Part shown: piece by piece, positions 26,578 through 34,461 of the stretch
Position numbering within the stretch: the first letter of the stretch is position 1
Layout of the letters: each line of letters starts with the position of its first letter
Assembly: GCF_052113205.1 (NCBI RefSeq)
Contig: NZ_JBFRCU010000015.1
Span: forward strand, 1 to 64,000
Direction of reading: 5' to 3'
Source: Inquilinus sp052113205
GTDB taxonomy: Bacteria; Pseudomonadota; Alphaproteobacteria; DSM-16000; Inquilinaceae
Length of the DNA: 64,000 nt
Notes under the pieces: model-generated
What the model was told of the DNA's origin: nothing
Database searches by the model: none
The model's input: the letters and a program-made list of their open reading frames with translations, nothing else
Program-made: the position numbers and the translations under genes

Positions 26578-27819
26578 TCAGGTCGGGCTGACGGCGGAGG
26601 CGACGCCGTCCGCGCGCGGCGCCGCCGGGGCCGTGCCGGTCGTCTTCTCGGTGATCCGGCTGCCCTGCATCAGCCGCAGCTGGCCTTCGGTCACCACCTT
26701 CTCGCCGGGCTTCACGCCCTGGGCGACAACCGCGGTGTCACCGACCGTGCGCGCCACCGTCACCGGCCGCATCTCGGCGGTGCCGTCCGGCTTGGCGACG
26801 AAGACGAAGGCGCCGTCCTGGCCGGCCTGCAGCGCCACGGTCGGCACGGTGACGGCGTTGTCCTGGGTGCCGAGTTGCAGCGCCACCCGCACGAACTGTC
26901 CCGGCCACAGGGCAAAGGCGGCGTTGTCGAAGGTCGCCTTCAGCGGGATCGTTCCCGATTTGGTGTCGACCGTGCTGTCGATGAAGCTCAGCTGCCCGCT
27001 GGCGATGCGGCGCTGGCCGTCGCTGTCGAAGGCCTCGACCGTCGGCGGGGTCGGGCCGGTCATCGCCGCGCGGATCGCGTCCAGGCTCCGTTCCGGCACG
27101 GTGAAGGCGATCCGGATCGGCGTCATCTGGGTGATGGTGGCCAGGCTGGTGACGGCGCCGCTGCTGGCGTTGCTGTTGGTGGTGTTGGCCTTGACCAGAT
27201 TGCCGGCGGTGACCGAGACAACGCCGAGGCGGCCGGTGATCGGGGCTCGGATCTGGGTATAGGACAGGGTCAGCTGGGCCTGGTCGAGATTGGCTTGGTC
27301 GGCGGCGACGCTGGCCTCCGTCCGTTTCGAGGCGGCCATGGCAAGGTCATAAGCCTGCTGCGAGACCGCGCCGGTCTTGACCAGCGGCTTGTCGCGCTCG
27401 ACGTCGGCGGCGGTCTGATCGCGGTCGGCCTGGTCCTTGGCCAGGTTGGCCTGGGCCAGGGCGACCGCGGCCTTGGGCGGCTTGTCGTCGAGGGTGAACA
27501 GCAGGTCGCCGGCCTGGACCGTCTGGCCGTCGGCGACATGGACCTGCATCACCTGGCTGTCGATGCGGGAGCTGACCAGCACGGTCGAGATCGGCTCGAC
27601 CGCGCCGATGGCAGTGAGGGTGGTGGCGACGGATTTCTGCTCGACCGCGGCGGTGACGACGGGAATGGACCGGCCCGCACTCTTCGCGCCGGACTGGCTC
27701 GTGGTCTCGGCGGCCTTGCCGCTGCGCTCGATCGCGTCGGCGTTGCCGAAGCGTTGCCAAGCGACCGCGGCAATGGCGATGCCAAGGACCGCGACGACCC
27801 CCAAGACCGAGCGCTTCAT
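26578..27819 (-). CDS. RND efflux periplasmic adaptor subunit
   Basis: A 413-residue membrane fusion protein. An N-terminal anchor helix (SVLGVVAVLGIAIAAVAWQRF) precedes the lipoyl half-motif (VSSRIDSQVMQVHVADGQTVQAGDLLF), a coiled-coil hairpin (~115-185, rich in Ala, Gln and Asp), the second lipoyl half (IRAPITGRLGVVSVTAGNLV) and beta-barrel domains. It bridges the RND pump encoded next to an outer-membrane channel. The start at 27819 (MKRSVLG) is chosen over 27846 because it begins the anchor helix and has 'ggga' upstream. Confidence 0.92.
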   Translation of the reverse strand: MKRSVLGVVAVLGIAIAAVAWQRFGNADAIERSGKAAETTSQSGAKSAGRSIPVVTAAVEQKSVATTLTAIGAVEPISTVLVSSRIDSQVMQVHVADGQTVQAGDLLFTLDDKPPKAAVALAQANLAKDQADRDQTAADVERDKPLVKTGAVSQQAYDLAMAASKRTEASVAADQANLDQAQLTLSYTQIRAPITGRLGVVSVTAGNLVKANTTNSNASSGAVTSLATITQMTPIRIAFTVPERSLDAIRAAMTGPTPPTVEAFDSDGQRRIASGQLSFIDSTVDTKSGTIPLKATFDNAAFALWPGQFVRVALQLGTQDNAVTVPTVALQAGQDGAFVFVAKPDGTAEMRPVTVARTVGDTAVVAQGVKPGEKVVTEGQLRLMQGSRITEKTTGTAPAAPRADGVASAVSPT

Positions 27820-28159
27820 GGCCTGATTCCCGCAGCCGGATCGCACCGGAAAAACGCCTGCCCGCCCCGGTGCCTGAACGACATGTAAGACTTTTGTGCA
27901 GTGCGATGGGGTTAATAATTTTCAATGCGACCGATGCGACGGAATGCAAAATGCCGCACGAGTAAAGGGGTTCCGGCGGGGTCGTAGCTTGATATCAGCC
28001 GGACCAAAACGAACCGTCATCCCGTGCGCGCTGCGGCACGCAGTGCTGCTGCGCAGACACGGGATCTCGGTGCAATCTCGAAGAGATCCCGGTTCTGCGG
28101 CGCACCGCTTCGCGCTGCGCCGCGCCCGGGATGACGAGGAAAGGAGAGGTCGGGCCTTC
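27820..28159. other. spacer upstream of the RND operon
   Basis: These 340 bases carry no credible gene. The half next to the adaptor gene should contain the pump promoter; no regulator gene or clear operator is visible. The rest is the palindromic repeat listed at 28015-28136. Confidence 0.6.
28015..28136. repeat. long palindromic intergenic repeat
   Basis: The ends CGTCATCCCG and CGGGATGACG are perfect inverted repeats enclosing about 100 bases rich in further pairing (GGGATCTC...GAGATCCC, GCGGCGCACCGC). It belongs to the same style of intergenic palindromes as those at 29358, 50861, 55451 and 60951 but is a different sequence class. Confidence 0.7.
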
Positions 28160-29329
28160 TTACAGCCGCCCATTCACCGCGTCGACGAACACGGCGCGCA
28201 ATTCCTCGGCCTTGACCGGCTTGGCGTTGCTGCCGGTCGAGGGGTCGGCCTCGGCCATGCGGCCGATCTCCTCGGCCCGGTTGTCGCCGATGCCGATCTC
28301 CTTCAGCGTGTGCGGGATGCCGATCTCGCGGCGCAGGTCCAGAACCCAGATCAGGACGGTGTCGAAGCTCGGGTTCGACAGGTCGATATAGCGGCCCAGC
28401 CGCTCCATCCGGCCCTCGATGGCGTCGCGGTTGTGGACCATGCAATACGGCATCAGGATGCCGTTCAGCAGGCCGTGATGCGCGTCGTACAGCGCGCCGA
28501 GCGGGTGGGCGAGGGAGTGGATCGACCCCAGCCCCTTCTGAAAGGCGGTGGCGCCCATGCTGGCGGCGACCAGCATGTTGCTGCGCGCCTCCAGGTTGCG
28601 GCCGTCCTTGACCGCGACCGGCAGCCATTCCCGGATCAGCCGGATGCCCTCCAGCGCGATGCCGTCGGCCATCGGGTGGAAGCCGGGGGCGCAGAAGGCC
28701 TCCAGGCAATGGGCCAGCGCGTCCATGCCGGTGGCGGCGGTGACGTGCGGCGGCAGGCCGAAGCTCAGCTCCGGATCGGCGATCACGACGACCGGCATCA
28801 TCTTCGGGTGGAAGATGATGCGCTTCACATGCGCCTCCTCGTCGGTGATGACGCCGGCGCGCCCGACCTCCGACCCGGTGCCGGCGGTGGTCGGGATCGC
28901 GATCACCGGGGCGATCTTCGATGCGTCGGCGCGGGTCCACCAGTCGCCGACATCTTCGAAATCCCACAGCGGCCGCGACTGGCCGGCATGGAAGGCGATG
29001 GCCTTGCCGGCGTCCAGCGGGCTGCCGCCACCGAAGGCGATGACGCCGTCATGGCCGCCGGCGCGGTAGACGGCCACGCCGTCGGCGACGTTCTTGCCGG
29101 TCGGGTTCGGCTTGACGTCGCTGAACACGGTGGTCGGGATGCCGGCGGCCTCGTTGGCGGCCACGGCGTCGGCGATCATCGCCAGCTTGGCCAGGCCGGG
29201 ATCGGTCACCAGCAGCGGCTTCTGCAGGCCGTGGGCCTTGCACAGGTCCGGCAGCTCCTTGATCCGGCCGGGGCCGAACTTCACCGCGGTCGGGTAGTTC
29301 CAGTTGCCTTTGAGCATCGTCGCCTTCAT
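28160..29329 (-). CDS. iron-containing alcohol dehydrogenase
   Basis: A 389-residue group III alcohol dehydrogenase, which oxidises an alcohol to an aldehyde with NAD(P)+. The dinucleotide-binding motif is GGGSPLDAGKA (~residues 99-109), and the metal-binding region is GMDALAHCLEAFCAP (~193-207) and SIHSLAHPLGALYDAHHG (~258-275), where Asp and three His hold the metal. Together with the aldehyde dehydrogenase encoded upstream on the same strand (136 bases apart, with a palindromic repeat between) it would form an alcohol-to-acid pathway. The substrate is not evident. Confidence 0.9.
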   Translation of the reverse strand: MKATMLKGNWNYPTAVKFGPGRIKELPDLCKAHGLQKPLLVTDPGLAKLAMIADAVAANEAAGIPTTVFSDVKPNPTGKNVADGVAVYRAGGHDGVIAFGGGSPLDAGKAIAFHAGQSRPLWDFEDVGDWWTRADASKIAPVIAIPTTAGTGSEVGRAGVITDEEAHVKRIIFHPKMMPVVVIADPELSFGLPPHVTAATGMDALAHCLEAFCAPGFHPMADGIALEGIRLIREWLPVAVKDGRNLEARSNMLVAASMGATAFQKGLGSIHSLAHPLGALYDAHHGLLNGILMPYCMVHNRDAIEGRMERLGRYIDLSNPSFDTVLIWVLDLRREIGIPHTLKEIGIGDNRAEEIGRMAEADPSTGSNAKPVKAEELRAVFVDAVNGRL

Positions 29330-29357
29330 CCGCCCTGTCGTTGACCGCTTTTCCCAC

Positions 29358-29436
29358 TGTCATGCCCGGGCTTGACCCGGGCATCCAGAGACTGTCGACA
29401 GCTTCTGGATTGCCGGGTCAAGCCCGGCAATGACAG
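29358..29436. repeat. palindromic repeat of the GGGCTTGACCC family
   Basis: TGTCATGCCCGGGCTTGACC at one end mirrors GGTCAAGCCCGGCAATGACA at the other, with 'atccagag' and 'cttctggat' also pairing. RNA from it would fold into one long hairpin. The same family occurs at 55365-55669 and 55451-55544. Confidence 0.8.
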
Positions 29437-29464
29437 ACCAAAAAAGAACCCGAACAGCTGGCGC

Positions 29465-30850
29465 TCACCCCGGCAGCCGCAGGTGGAAGGATTTCGGCCG
29501 GGTCAGGTAGTCGTAGCCGAGGGTCGAAAGGGTGCAGCCGCGGCCGGAATCCTTGACCCCGGTCCAGGCCAGGGCCGGGTCCAGGTAGTCGCAGCGGTTC
29601 AGGAACCAGGTGCCGGTGGCGACCTGGTCGCCGATGGCGATGGCGGCGTCGACGTCGCGGGTGAAGACCGATGCGGTCAGGCCGTAGGGGCTGTCGTTCA
29701 TCAGCCGCACCGCCTCCTCGTCCGACGCCACCTTCATGATGCCGACCACGGGGCCGAAGCTCTCCTCGGTCATCACCCGCATCGAATGGTCGACGCCGGT
29801 CAGCACCTGCGGCGCCAGATAGGGCGTGCCGGCCTTGTCGGCGGCGAAGCCCTTGGCGTCGATCAGGGCACGGGCGCCCTCGCGCACCGCTTCCGCCGTC
29901 TGGCCGCGCACGAAATCGGCGGCCGAGGCCCGGACCATGGGGCCGAGGGTCGTCGCCTCCTCGGTCGGGTCGCCCAGCACATATTGCCGGGTCAGCTCGA
30001 CCGCGCTTTCGACGAAGGCGTCGTAGACCGAGGCATGCACATAGATCCGCTCGATGCCGCAGCAGGACTGGCCGGAGTTGAAGAAGGCGCCGTCGACCAG
30101 CGTCTCGACCGCGTGCTTCAGGTCGGCATCGGCGCGGACATAGCCGGGGTCCTTGCCGCCGAGTTCGAGGCCGATGCCGACGAAATGGCCGGCCGCGGCC
30201 GCCTCAACCGCCTTGCCGCCGGCGACCGAGCCGGTGAAGGCGACGAAATCGACCGCGCCGCTGCCGATCATCTTCGCGGTGGTGTCATGGTCGGCATGGA
30301 TGTGCTGGAACACGCCGGGCGGCAGATCGCCGAACGCCTCGGCGAAGCGCTCGGCGCAGAGCGGGGTCTGGTGCGAATGCTTCAGGATCACCGCATTGCC
30401 GGCCATCAGCGCCGGGACCACGGCGTTGACCGCGGTCAGGTACGGATAGTTCCAGGGCGCGACGACGAAGACCGTGCCCAGCGGGTCGCGCCGGATGAAA
30501 CGGCGGAAGCCTTCCTTCGGGCCGACATCGATATCGGCCAGCGCGCCCTCGGCCACCGAGATCATGTAGCGCGCCCGCTCCTCGAAGCCGCGCACCTCGC
30601 CGGGGGTGTAGCGGACCGGCCGGCCCATCTGCCAAGTGATCTCGCGCGCGATCTCTGGCCCGGCGGCGACGAAGGCGTCGACCGCGGCGTACAGCAGGCG
30701 CGCCCGCTCCGACACCGGCACGCGCCGCCACTCGGCCTGGGCCACCCGGGCGCGGGCCAGCGCCGCCTCGGCCTCGGCCGGCGTGGCCAGCGGCCGCTCG
30801 ACATAGATGCCGCCGTTCACCGGCGTGATGGTCTTCAGGATCTGGGTCAT
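29465..30850 (-). CDS. aldehyde dehydrogenase
   Basis: A 461-residue NAD(P)+-dependent aldehyde dehydrogenase. Visible motifs are VAPWNYPYLTAVNAVVPAL (~128-146), the general-base Glu in GLELGGKDPGYV (~226-237), the nucleophile Cys in FNSGQSCCGIERIYV (~256-270) and EESFGPVVGI (~358-367). The frame is open to 30928, but the ATG at 30850 (MTQILKTITP) begins the conserved fold. It is on the same strand as, and upstream of, the iron-type alcohol dehydrogenase. The physiological aldehyde is unknown. Confidence 0.9.
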   Translation of the reverse strand: MTQILKTITPVNGGIYVERPLATPAEAEAALARARVAQAEWRRVPVSERARLLYAAVDAFVAAGPEIAREITWQMGRPVRYTPGEVRGFEERARYMISVAEGALADIDVGPKEGFRRFIRRDPLGTVFVVAPWNYPYLTAVNAVVPALMAGNAVILKHSHQTPLCAERFAEAFGDLPPGVFQHIHADHDTTAKMIGSGAVDFVAFTGSVAGGKAVEAAAAGHFVGIGLELGGKDPGYVRADADLKHAVETLVDGAFFNSGQSCCGIERIYVHASVYDAFVESAVELTRQYVLGDPTEEATTLGPMVRASAADFVRGQTAEAVREGARALIDAKGFAADKAGTPYLAPQVLTGVDHSMRVMTEESFGPVVGIMKVASDEEAVRLMNDSPYGLTASVFTRDVDAAIAIGDQVATGTWFLNRCDYLDPALAWTGVKDSGRGCTLSTLGYDYLTRPKSFHLRLPG

Positions 30851-30937
30851 TCGGGGTCTCGGGACAGCCTCTCTGCGGCGCGCATCTTGCGGCCATCGAC
30901 CAGGATTTCCCAAGAGCGATCGCCGCAACCCGGCCCC

Positions 30938-31783
30938 TCAGCCCTCCGGCCGCCACTCCCGCCGCAGTCGGGCCACGATCCGGCGGCTGTCCTCGTCGAC
31001 CGGGATGTAGGCGACCAGGCGCAGGTCCGGCGCCTCCTCGACCCGGAACACGCTCTGTTCCAGCGCCATCGGGCCATGCCGCGAGGTGAAGCGCTTGACC
31101 GGGTCCGGCCGCCGTGTGACGTCCTGCTCCGGCCACCAGCGGTGGAAGTCGTGGCTGGCCTGATCCAGCCGGCGGATCAGGGCCAGGAAGGCCGGGTCGT
31201 CGCGACGGCGGCCGAACTCGACCCGGAAGCGGGCCAGCATGCCGCGCGCCTCCACCTCCCAGTTCGGGATCGCGGCGCGGTGCGGTGGGCTGGCGAAGAC
31301 CAGCCACAGCATGTTGCGATTCTCTTCCGGCAGCGGCGCGAGGTCGCCGAACACCGCCGACAGGGCGGCGTTCCAGGCGGCGACGTCGAGGCAGGCGGTG
31401 GCCAGGTAGGCCGGGCCGTCGACCGCCTCGAGGAGCCGGCGCAGGGCAGGGGTGACGCCGATGCTCTCCGCCGGCCGTTCCGGCGGCGGGCGGTCATGCG
31501 CCAGGGTGAACAGATGGGCCCGCTCGGTCGCATCCAGCCGCAGCGCCCGCGCCACCTGCTCCAGCACATGGGCGGAGACCTGGATGGCGCGGCCCTGCTC
31601 CAGCCAGGTGTACCAAGTGACCCCGACGCCGGCGATCTGCGCCACCTCCTCGCGCCGCAGCCCGGGCGTGCGCCGCCGGGCCGTGATCGGCAGCCCGGCC
31701 GCCGCCGGCTCCAGCCGCTCGCGCCGGCTGCGCAGGAACGCCGCTAGCTCCTGCCGTTCCCGGACCCGCCGCTGCTCCGCCAT
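30938..31783 (-). CDS. XRE-type regulator with MmyB-like ligand domain
   Basis: A 281-residue regulator. A helix-turn-helix sits at residues ~38-75 (TPGLRREEVAQIAGVGVTWYTWLEQGR), the signature of the MmyB-like actinobacterial/proteobacterial group. A C-terminal PAS-like ligand domain follows (CLDVAAWNAALSAVFGDLAPLPEENRNMLWLVF, ~135-167) ending near RLVAYIPVDEDS. The start at 31783 (MAEQRR) fits the family. Members usually repress a divergently transcribed neighbour. Here that is the NTF2-like gene, with a pair of direct repeats between them. Confidence 0.9.
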   Translation of the reverse strand: MAEQRRVRERQELAAFLRSRRERLEPAAAGLPITARRRTPGLRREEVAQIAGVGVTWYTWLEQGRAIQVSAHVLEQVARALRLDATERAHLFTLAHDRPPPERPAESIGVTPALRRLLEAVDGPAYLATACLDVAAWNAALSAVFGDLAPLPEENRNMLWLVFASPPHRAAIPNWEVEARGMLARFRVEFGRRRDDPAFLALIRRLDQASHDFHRWWPEQDVTRRPDPVKRFTSRHGPMALEQSVFRVEEAPDLRLVAYIPVDEDSRRIVARLRREWRPEG

Positions 31784-31802
31784 CAGCCTGATGCTCTCAG
31801 TA

Positions 31803-31835
31803 CCAGGATAACTTGTCCTCTGGTCCCAGGATAAC
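31803..31835. promoter_or_regulatory. direct-repeat operator candidate between MmyB-like regulator and NTF2-like gene
   Basis: The 10-mer CCAGGATAAC occurs at 31803-31812 and again at 31826-31835, a 23-base period or about two helical turns. Between them lies AGGATAACTTGTCCT, partly palindromic. The pair occupies most of the 94-base divergent spacer, where it would overlap both promoters. Confidence 0.6.
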
Positions 31836-31877
31836 ACGGCCGCGATTCTCGGCGGACGGAAACCGAGGAGGGGCGCG

Positions 31878-32309
31878 ATGAGCGACAGCGAGACGATCCG
31901 GCAGCGGTTCCTGGCGTTCCGGGAGCGGCTGTACGGCCGGCACGACCTAGCCGCGGTCGACGACATGGTGCATCCGGACTTCACCAGCGACAGCCCGCTG
32001 ATCAGGCCCGGCATCGAAGGCTACAAGGAGTTCGCCTGGATGCTGCAGGTGGCGCTGTCGGACCTGCAGGCCCTGCGCCACGACGTGGTGGTCGAGGGCG
32101 ACCGGCTGATGGCGATGGCGCAGTGGCAAGGCACCCATCGCGGCCCGCTGCTGGGCGTGGCGCCGACCGGCGCGGTGCTACGCTTCGCCACCGCCGACCT
32201 GTACCGGCTGAGCGACGGCCAGCTGGTCGAGCATCGCGACGTGGTCGACCGGCTGGAGGCCTCGATCGTCCTGGGGTTGGTCCGGCCGCCGGCAGGCAAG
32301 GGGGCCTGA
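31878..32309 (+). CDS. SnoaL/NTF2-like protein (ester cyclase type)
   Basis: A 143-residue alpha+beta barrel protein of the SnoaL-like polyketide cyclase / NTF2 superfamily. It has the opening helix ETIRQRFLAFRERLYGRHDLAAVDDMVHPDF and the closing strands LRFATADLYRLSDGQLVEHRDVVD. Members act as small hydrolases, isomerases or binding proteins. The start is firm, with 'gaggagg' 7 bases upstream. It is probably the target of the divergent MmyB-like regulator. Its real substrate cannot be read from the sequence. Confidence 0.82.
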   Translation: MSDSETIRQRFLAFRERLYGRHDLAAVDDMVHPDFTSDSPLIRPGIEGYKEFAWMLQVALSDLQALRHDVVVEGDRLMAMAQWQGTHRGPLLGVAPTGAVLRFATADLYRLSDGQLVEHRDVVDRLEASIVLGLVRPPAGKGA

Positions 32310-32319
32310 CCGTCAGGCG

Positions 32320-32937
32320 CTATCGCAGCGTGTCCAGCTCGTCCAGAGGCGGTCGGGCCTGGTCCAGCATCTGGTCGGCCAGGGCCTGGAAGGCGCCGCC
32401 GGCGCTGCGGCCTTCGGCCTCGTCCATGAAGCCCGACGCGCTGCCGGGGCCGAGCCGCAGCGCGGCCTGGGTGATTTGCTCGTCCTCGTCGCCCCACAGG
32501 TAGTTGTGGATCACAGCGATGCCGTGCTCGTCCGGCGCCAGGAAGGCGGCCGCGCCGCGGGCGATCGCCAGGAACACGATGAAATCGTTCAGGTTCTCGG
32601 AATAGGTCAGGGTGCCGGCGACGAAATCCCGGGTCCCGGGATCATAGGTCGCATGCCGGATCTCGGGGGTCTCGGCGGCATTGAGGATGCCGCGCAGCGC
32701 CTGCCGGTTCGTCGCGGAACGGGCCAGGATCGCATCGCACTCCGCCATGGTCCGAACCAGCTGCATCATCGAGATGCCGCGCAGCTCCTCCGGGCCAGCG
32801 TCGAAATACCACTGGCCGCCGATGTCCCGCCAATCGACCCAGCCCGAGGCCCGAGCGGGCGGCGCATCCAGCCAGCGGACGAGGTCGGGCCGGGCGATCC
32901 GCAGCTTGAGGAAGGCGCCGTCCGGCTCCGACATCAT
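32320..32937 (-). CDS. protein of unknown function
   Basis: A 205-residue soluble, acidic protein that I do not recognise. There is no signal peptide or membrane span. It contains WVDWRDIGGQWYFDAGPEEL (~residues 32-51) and a hydrophobic helix LNDFIVFLAIARGAAAFLA (~115-133). Codon use is like the neighbours, and the reading frame is intact with two Met codons at the start. It lies 10 bases after the nucleoside hydrolase on the same strand, so it is probably co-transcribed, and it converges with the NTF2-like gene. Confidence 0.65.
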   Translation of the reverse strand: MMSEPDGAFLKLRIARPDLVRWLDAPPARASGWVDWRDIGGQWYFDAGPEELRGISMMQLVRTMAECDAILARSATNRQALRGILNAAETPEIRHATYDPGTRDFVAGTLTYSENLNDFIVFLAIARGAAAFLAPDEHGIAVIHNYLWGDEDEQITQAALRLGPGSASGFMDEAEGRSAGGAFQALADQMLDQARPPLDELDTLR

Positions 32938-32947
32938 CCACGCTCCA

Positions 32948-34030
32948 TCAGGTCGCCGGCTTGATCGGCACCGGCCGGGTCATCAGGTCGACATAGAGAT
33001 CGAAGAACCGGCGATTGTCGAACTGCTTCACCACCTTGACCTTCTGCAGCAGCTTGGTCGGCTGCTCCTGCCAGTAGCCGAGGGTGCGGCCATAGCCGGG
33101 GCCGAAGGCGATGTCGACATCGACGGACAGATCCTCGACCTTGGTGGCGTAGCTCGGGTCGACCAGATAAGCGAGGGCGAGCGTGTCGAAGACGTTGACC
33201 GTCGCCTTCGAGTCCTCGAACGCCTTCGCCATCCAGGTACCCCGGAACAGTGCCGCGATCGGGCCGTCGCCGGCGACGATGCGGTCGAAATCAGTCTTGG
33301 TCAGCTGGGTGATGTCGGTGACGTCGAGCGGGATGATGGCCTGGGGGATCGGCTCGCGCATGACGATGCGCGTCGCCTCGGGATCGATCCAGACATTCAT
33401 CTCGGCGGCGGGGGTGGTGTTGCCGCGGACATCGAAGGCGCCGGCCATGTAGACGATCTTCTTGATCAGCGGCACGATCTCCGGGTTCTTGCGCACCGCC
33501 AGGGCGATATTGGTGGCCGGGCCGATCACCAGCAGCGACACCTCATGCGGGTTGGCCTTGACCGTGTCGACGATGAAGTCGACCGCGTCCTGGTCGCGCA
33601 GCTTGGCTTTCTTGGCGAAGCCGTCCGGCGGCGCCATCAGGTCGGCATCGGTCGGCTGCGGCCGGTGGAAGGCGGTCTCCCAGCTCTCGCCGAAGCCGTA
33701 AAGGGTGCGCTCGGCCTCGAAGCTCTTCGGATCATGCACCAGCGGCAGGTTGGCGCCGGCATAGACGCCGACCTTGTCCTCGATGCCCAGGCGCTCGACC
33801 GCGCGCAGCGCGTCCGTCACCTCCTGCTTCAGCCAGTTGTTGCCGGTCACCACAGTGACGCCCAGCAGGTCGATCACGCCCTGGTGGTCGAGCTGCGCGG
33901 CCATGATCAGAACCTGGCCGTCATCCCCGATGGTGCTGAAATCGGTGTCCAGGATGATCTTCTCGGCGGCCATGGCCGGCGCTGCGGCCAGGGCCCATGC
34001 CGCCACCACGGCGGCGATCCATCGCTGCAT
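32948..34030 (-). CDS. nucleoside hydrolase, exported
   Basis: A 360-residue inosine-uridine-preferring nucleoside hydrolase family protein, which breaks the N-glycosidic bond of nucleosides with water. The Ca2+-site signature DTDFSTIGDDGQV (~residues 28-40) is present, as are VTVVTGNN and the later KIVYMAGAFDVRGN with Asn/Asp ligands. An N-terminal signal peptide (MQRWIAAVVAAWALAAAPAMA, cleavage ~21-22) puts it in the periplasm, unlike the cytosolic enteric enzymes. It could process nucleosides before import. Confidence 0.9.
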   Translation of the reverse strand: MQRWIAAVVAAWALAAAPAMAAEKIILDTDFSTIGDDGQVLIMAAQLDHQGVIDLLGVTVVTGNNWLKQEVTDALRAVERLGIEDKVGVYAGANLPLVHDPKSFEAERTLYGFGESWETAFHRPQPTDADLMAPPDGFAKKAKLRDQDAVDFIVDTVKANPHEVSLLVIGPATNIALAVRKNPEIVPLIKKIVYMAGAFDVRGNTTPAAEMNVWIDPEATRIVMREPIPQAIIPLDVTDITQLTKTDFDRIVAGDGPIAALFRGTWMAKAFEDSKATVNVFDTLALAYLVDPSYATKVEDLSVDVDIAFGPGYGRTLGYWQEQPTKLLQKVKVVKQFDNRRFFDLYVDLMTRPVPIKPAT

Positions 34031-34349
34031 TGTGCTGCCTCCTCCTGCACGGACGCGCGTCCTTCGATCCGAGTCGCCGGCGGTCCGTCGTCCTACGATG
34101 GCACGCTTCGATGACCGGTCGCAGTGCAGATCATCAGCAGGTCACCTGACAAGCCGGTAACGCCGGGCGAATCGATTCCGGTCGACGACGGCCTCGTGTT
34201 TTGGCTGATCAAGCGGCAGTGAGCGCCCAGTCGGCCGGCATCTGCTCTGAAACGGGGCAAATTTTGGGCAGAATCGAGCGTGATCAATTTTTAATCTTTT
34301 TTCGCTTGCGAACCTCGCCGAGGCATGGTTATGTTGCAGTGCGATATGC

Positions 34350-34433
34350 AGTGATGAGCTGCTGTCGTAACGCACTTCTTGGGCGTTTCCTCCCTAAACT
34401 CGGGCCGCAGTTCGCTGCGGCCTGTTTTCTTTT
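34350..34433 (+). ncRNA. candidate small RNA of the MmgR/suhB (alpha-r8) type
   Basis: A plus-strand terminator lies between two minus-strand genes and therefore needs its own transcript. Just before it is TTGGGCGTTTCCTCCCTAAA (34379-34398). An exposed UUUCCUCCCU stretch ahead of the terminator hairpin is what I remember as the hallmark of the alphaproteobacterial MmgR/suhB-type sRNA family, which in Sinorhizobium limits storage-polymer build-up and acts through Hfq. The terminator is GGCCGCAG, a TTCG tetraloop, CTGCGGCC, then TGTTTTCTTTT. The 5' end is uncertain: about 34350 if the length is near 80 nt. Confidence 0.7.
34403..34433 (+). terminator. rho-independent terminator of the small RNA
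   Basis: An eight-base perfect stem GGCCGCAG / CTGCGGCC closed by a very stable TTCG loop is followed by TGTTTTCTTTT. No plus-strand protein gene lies upstream within 2 kb. Confidence 0.9.
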
Positions 34434-34461
34434 GGGGACAGGCCAAACCCGGATCCGCGGC

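Larger units (their letters stand above)
34031..34461. other. intergenic region with a probable small RNA
   Basis: This 431-base gap separates two minus-strand genes. From 34031 to about 34330 nothing convincing is seen apart from an AT-rich tract ('tcaatttttaatctttttt', 34283-34301) that could hold a promoter. The last 100 bases contain the plus-strand sRNA candidate. Confidence 0.6.

Noticed and set aside
23438..27262. A very long plus-strand open frame (about 1270 codons) opposite the RND pump and adaptor genes
   Set aside because: It is the mirror of high-GC codon use: the translation is Arg/His/Gln/Asp-rich without any family motif, while the minus strand encodes a complete RND permease and adaptor.
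29372..31747. A long plus-strand open frame opposite the aldehyde dehydrogenase and MmyB-like genes, and another at 12303-14459 opposite the phospholipase
   Set aside because: Both lack start signals and any recognisable domain, and the opposite strand encodes well-conserved enzymes with intact active sites.
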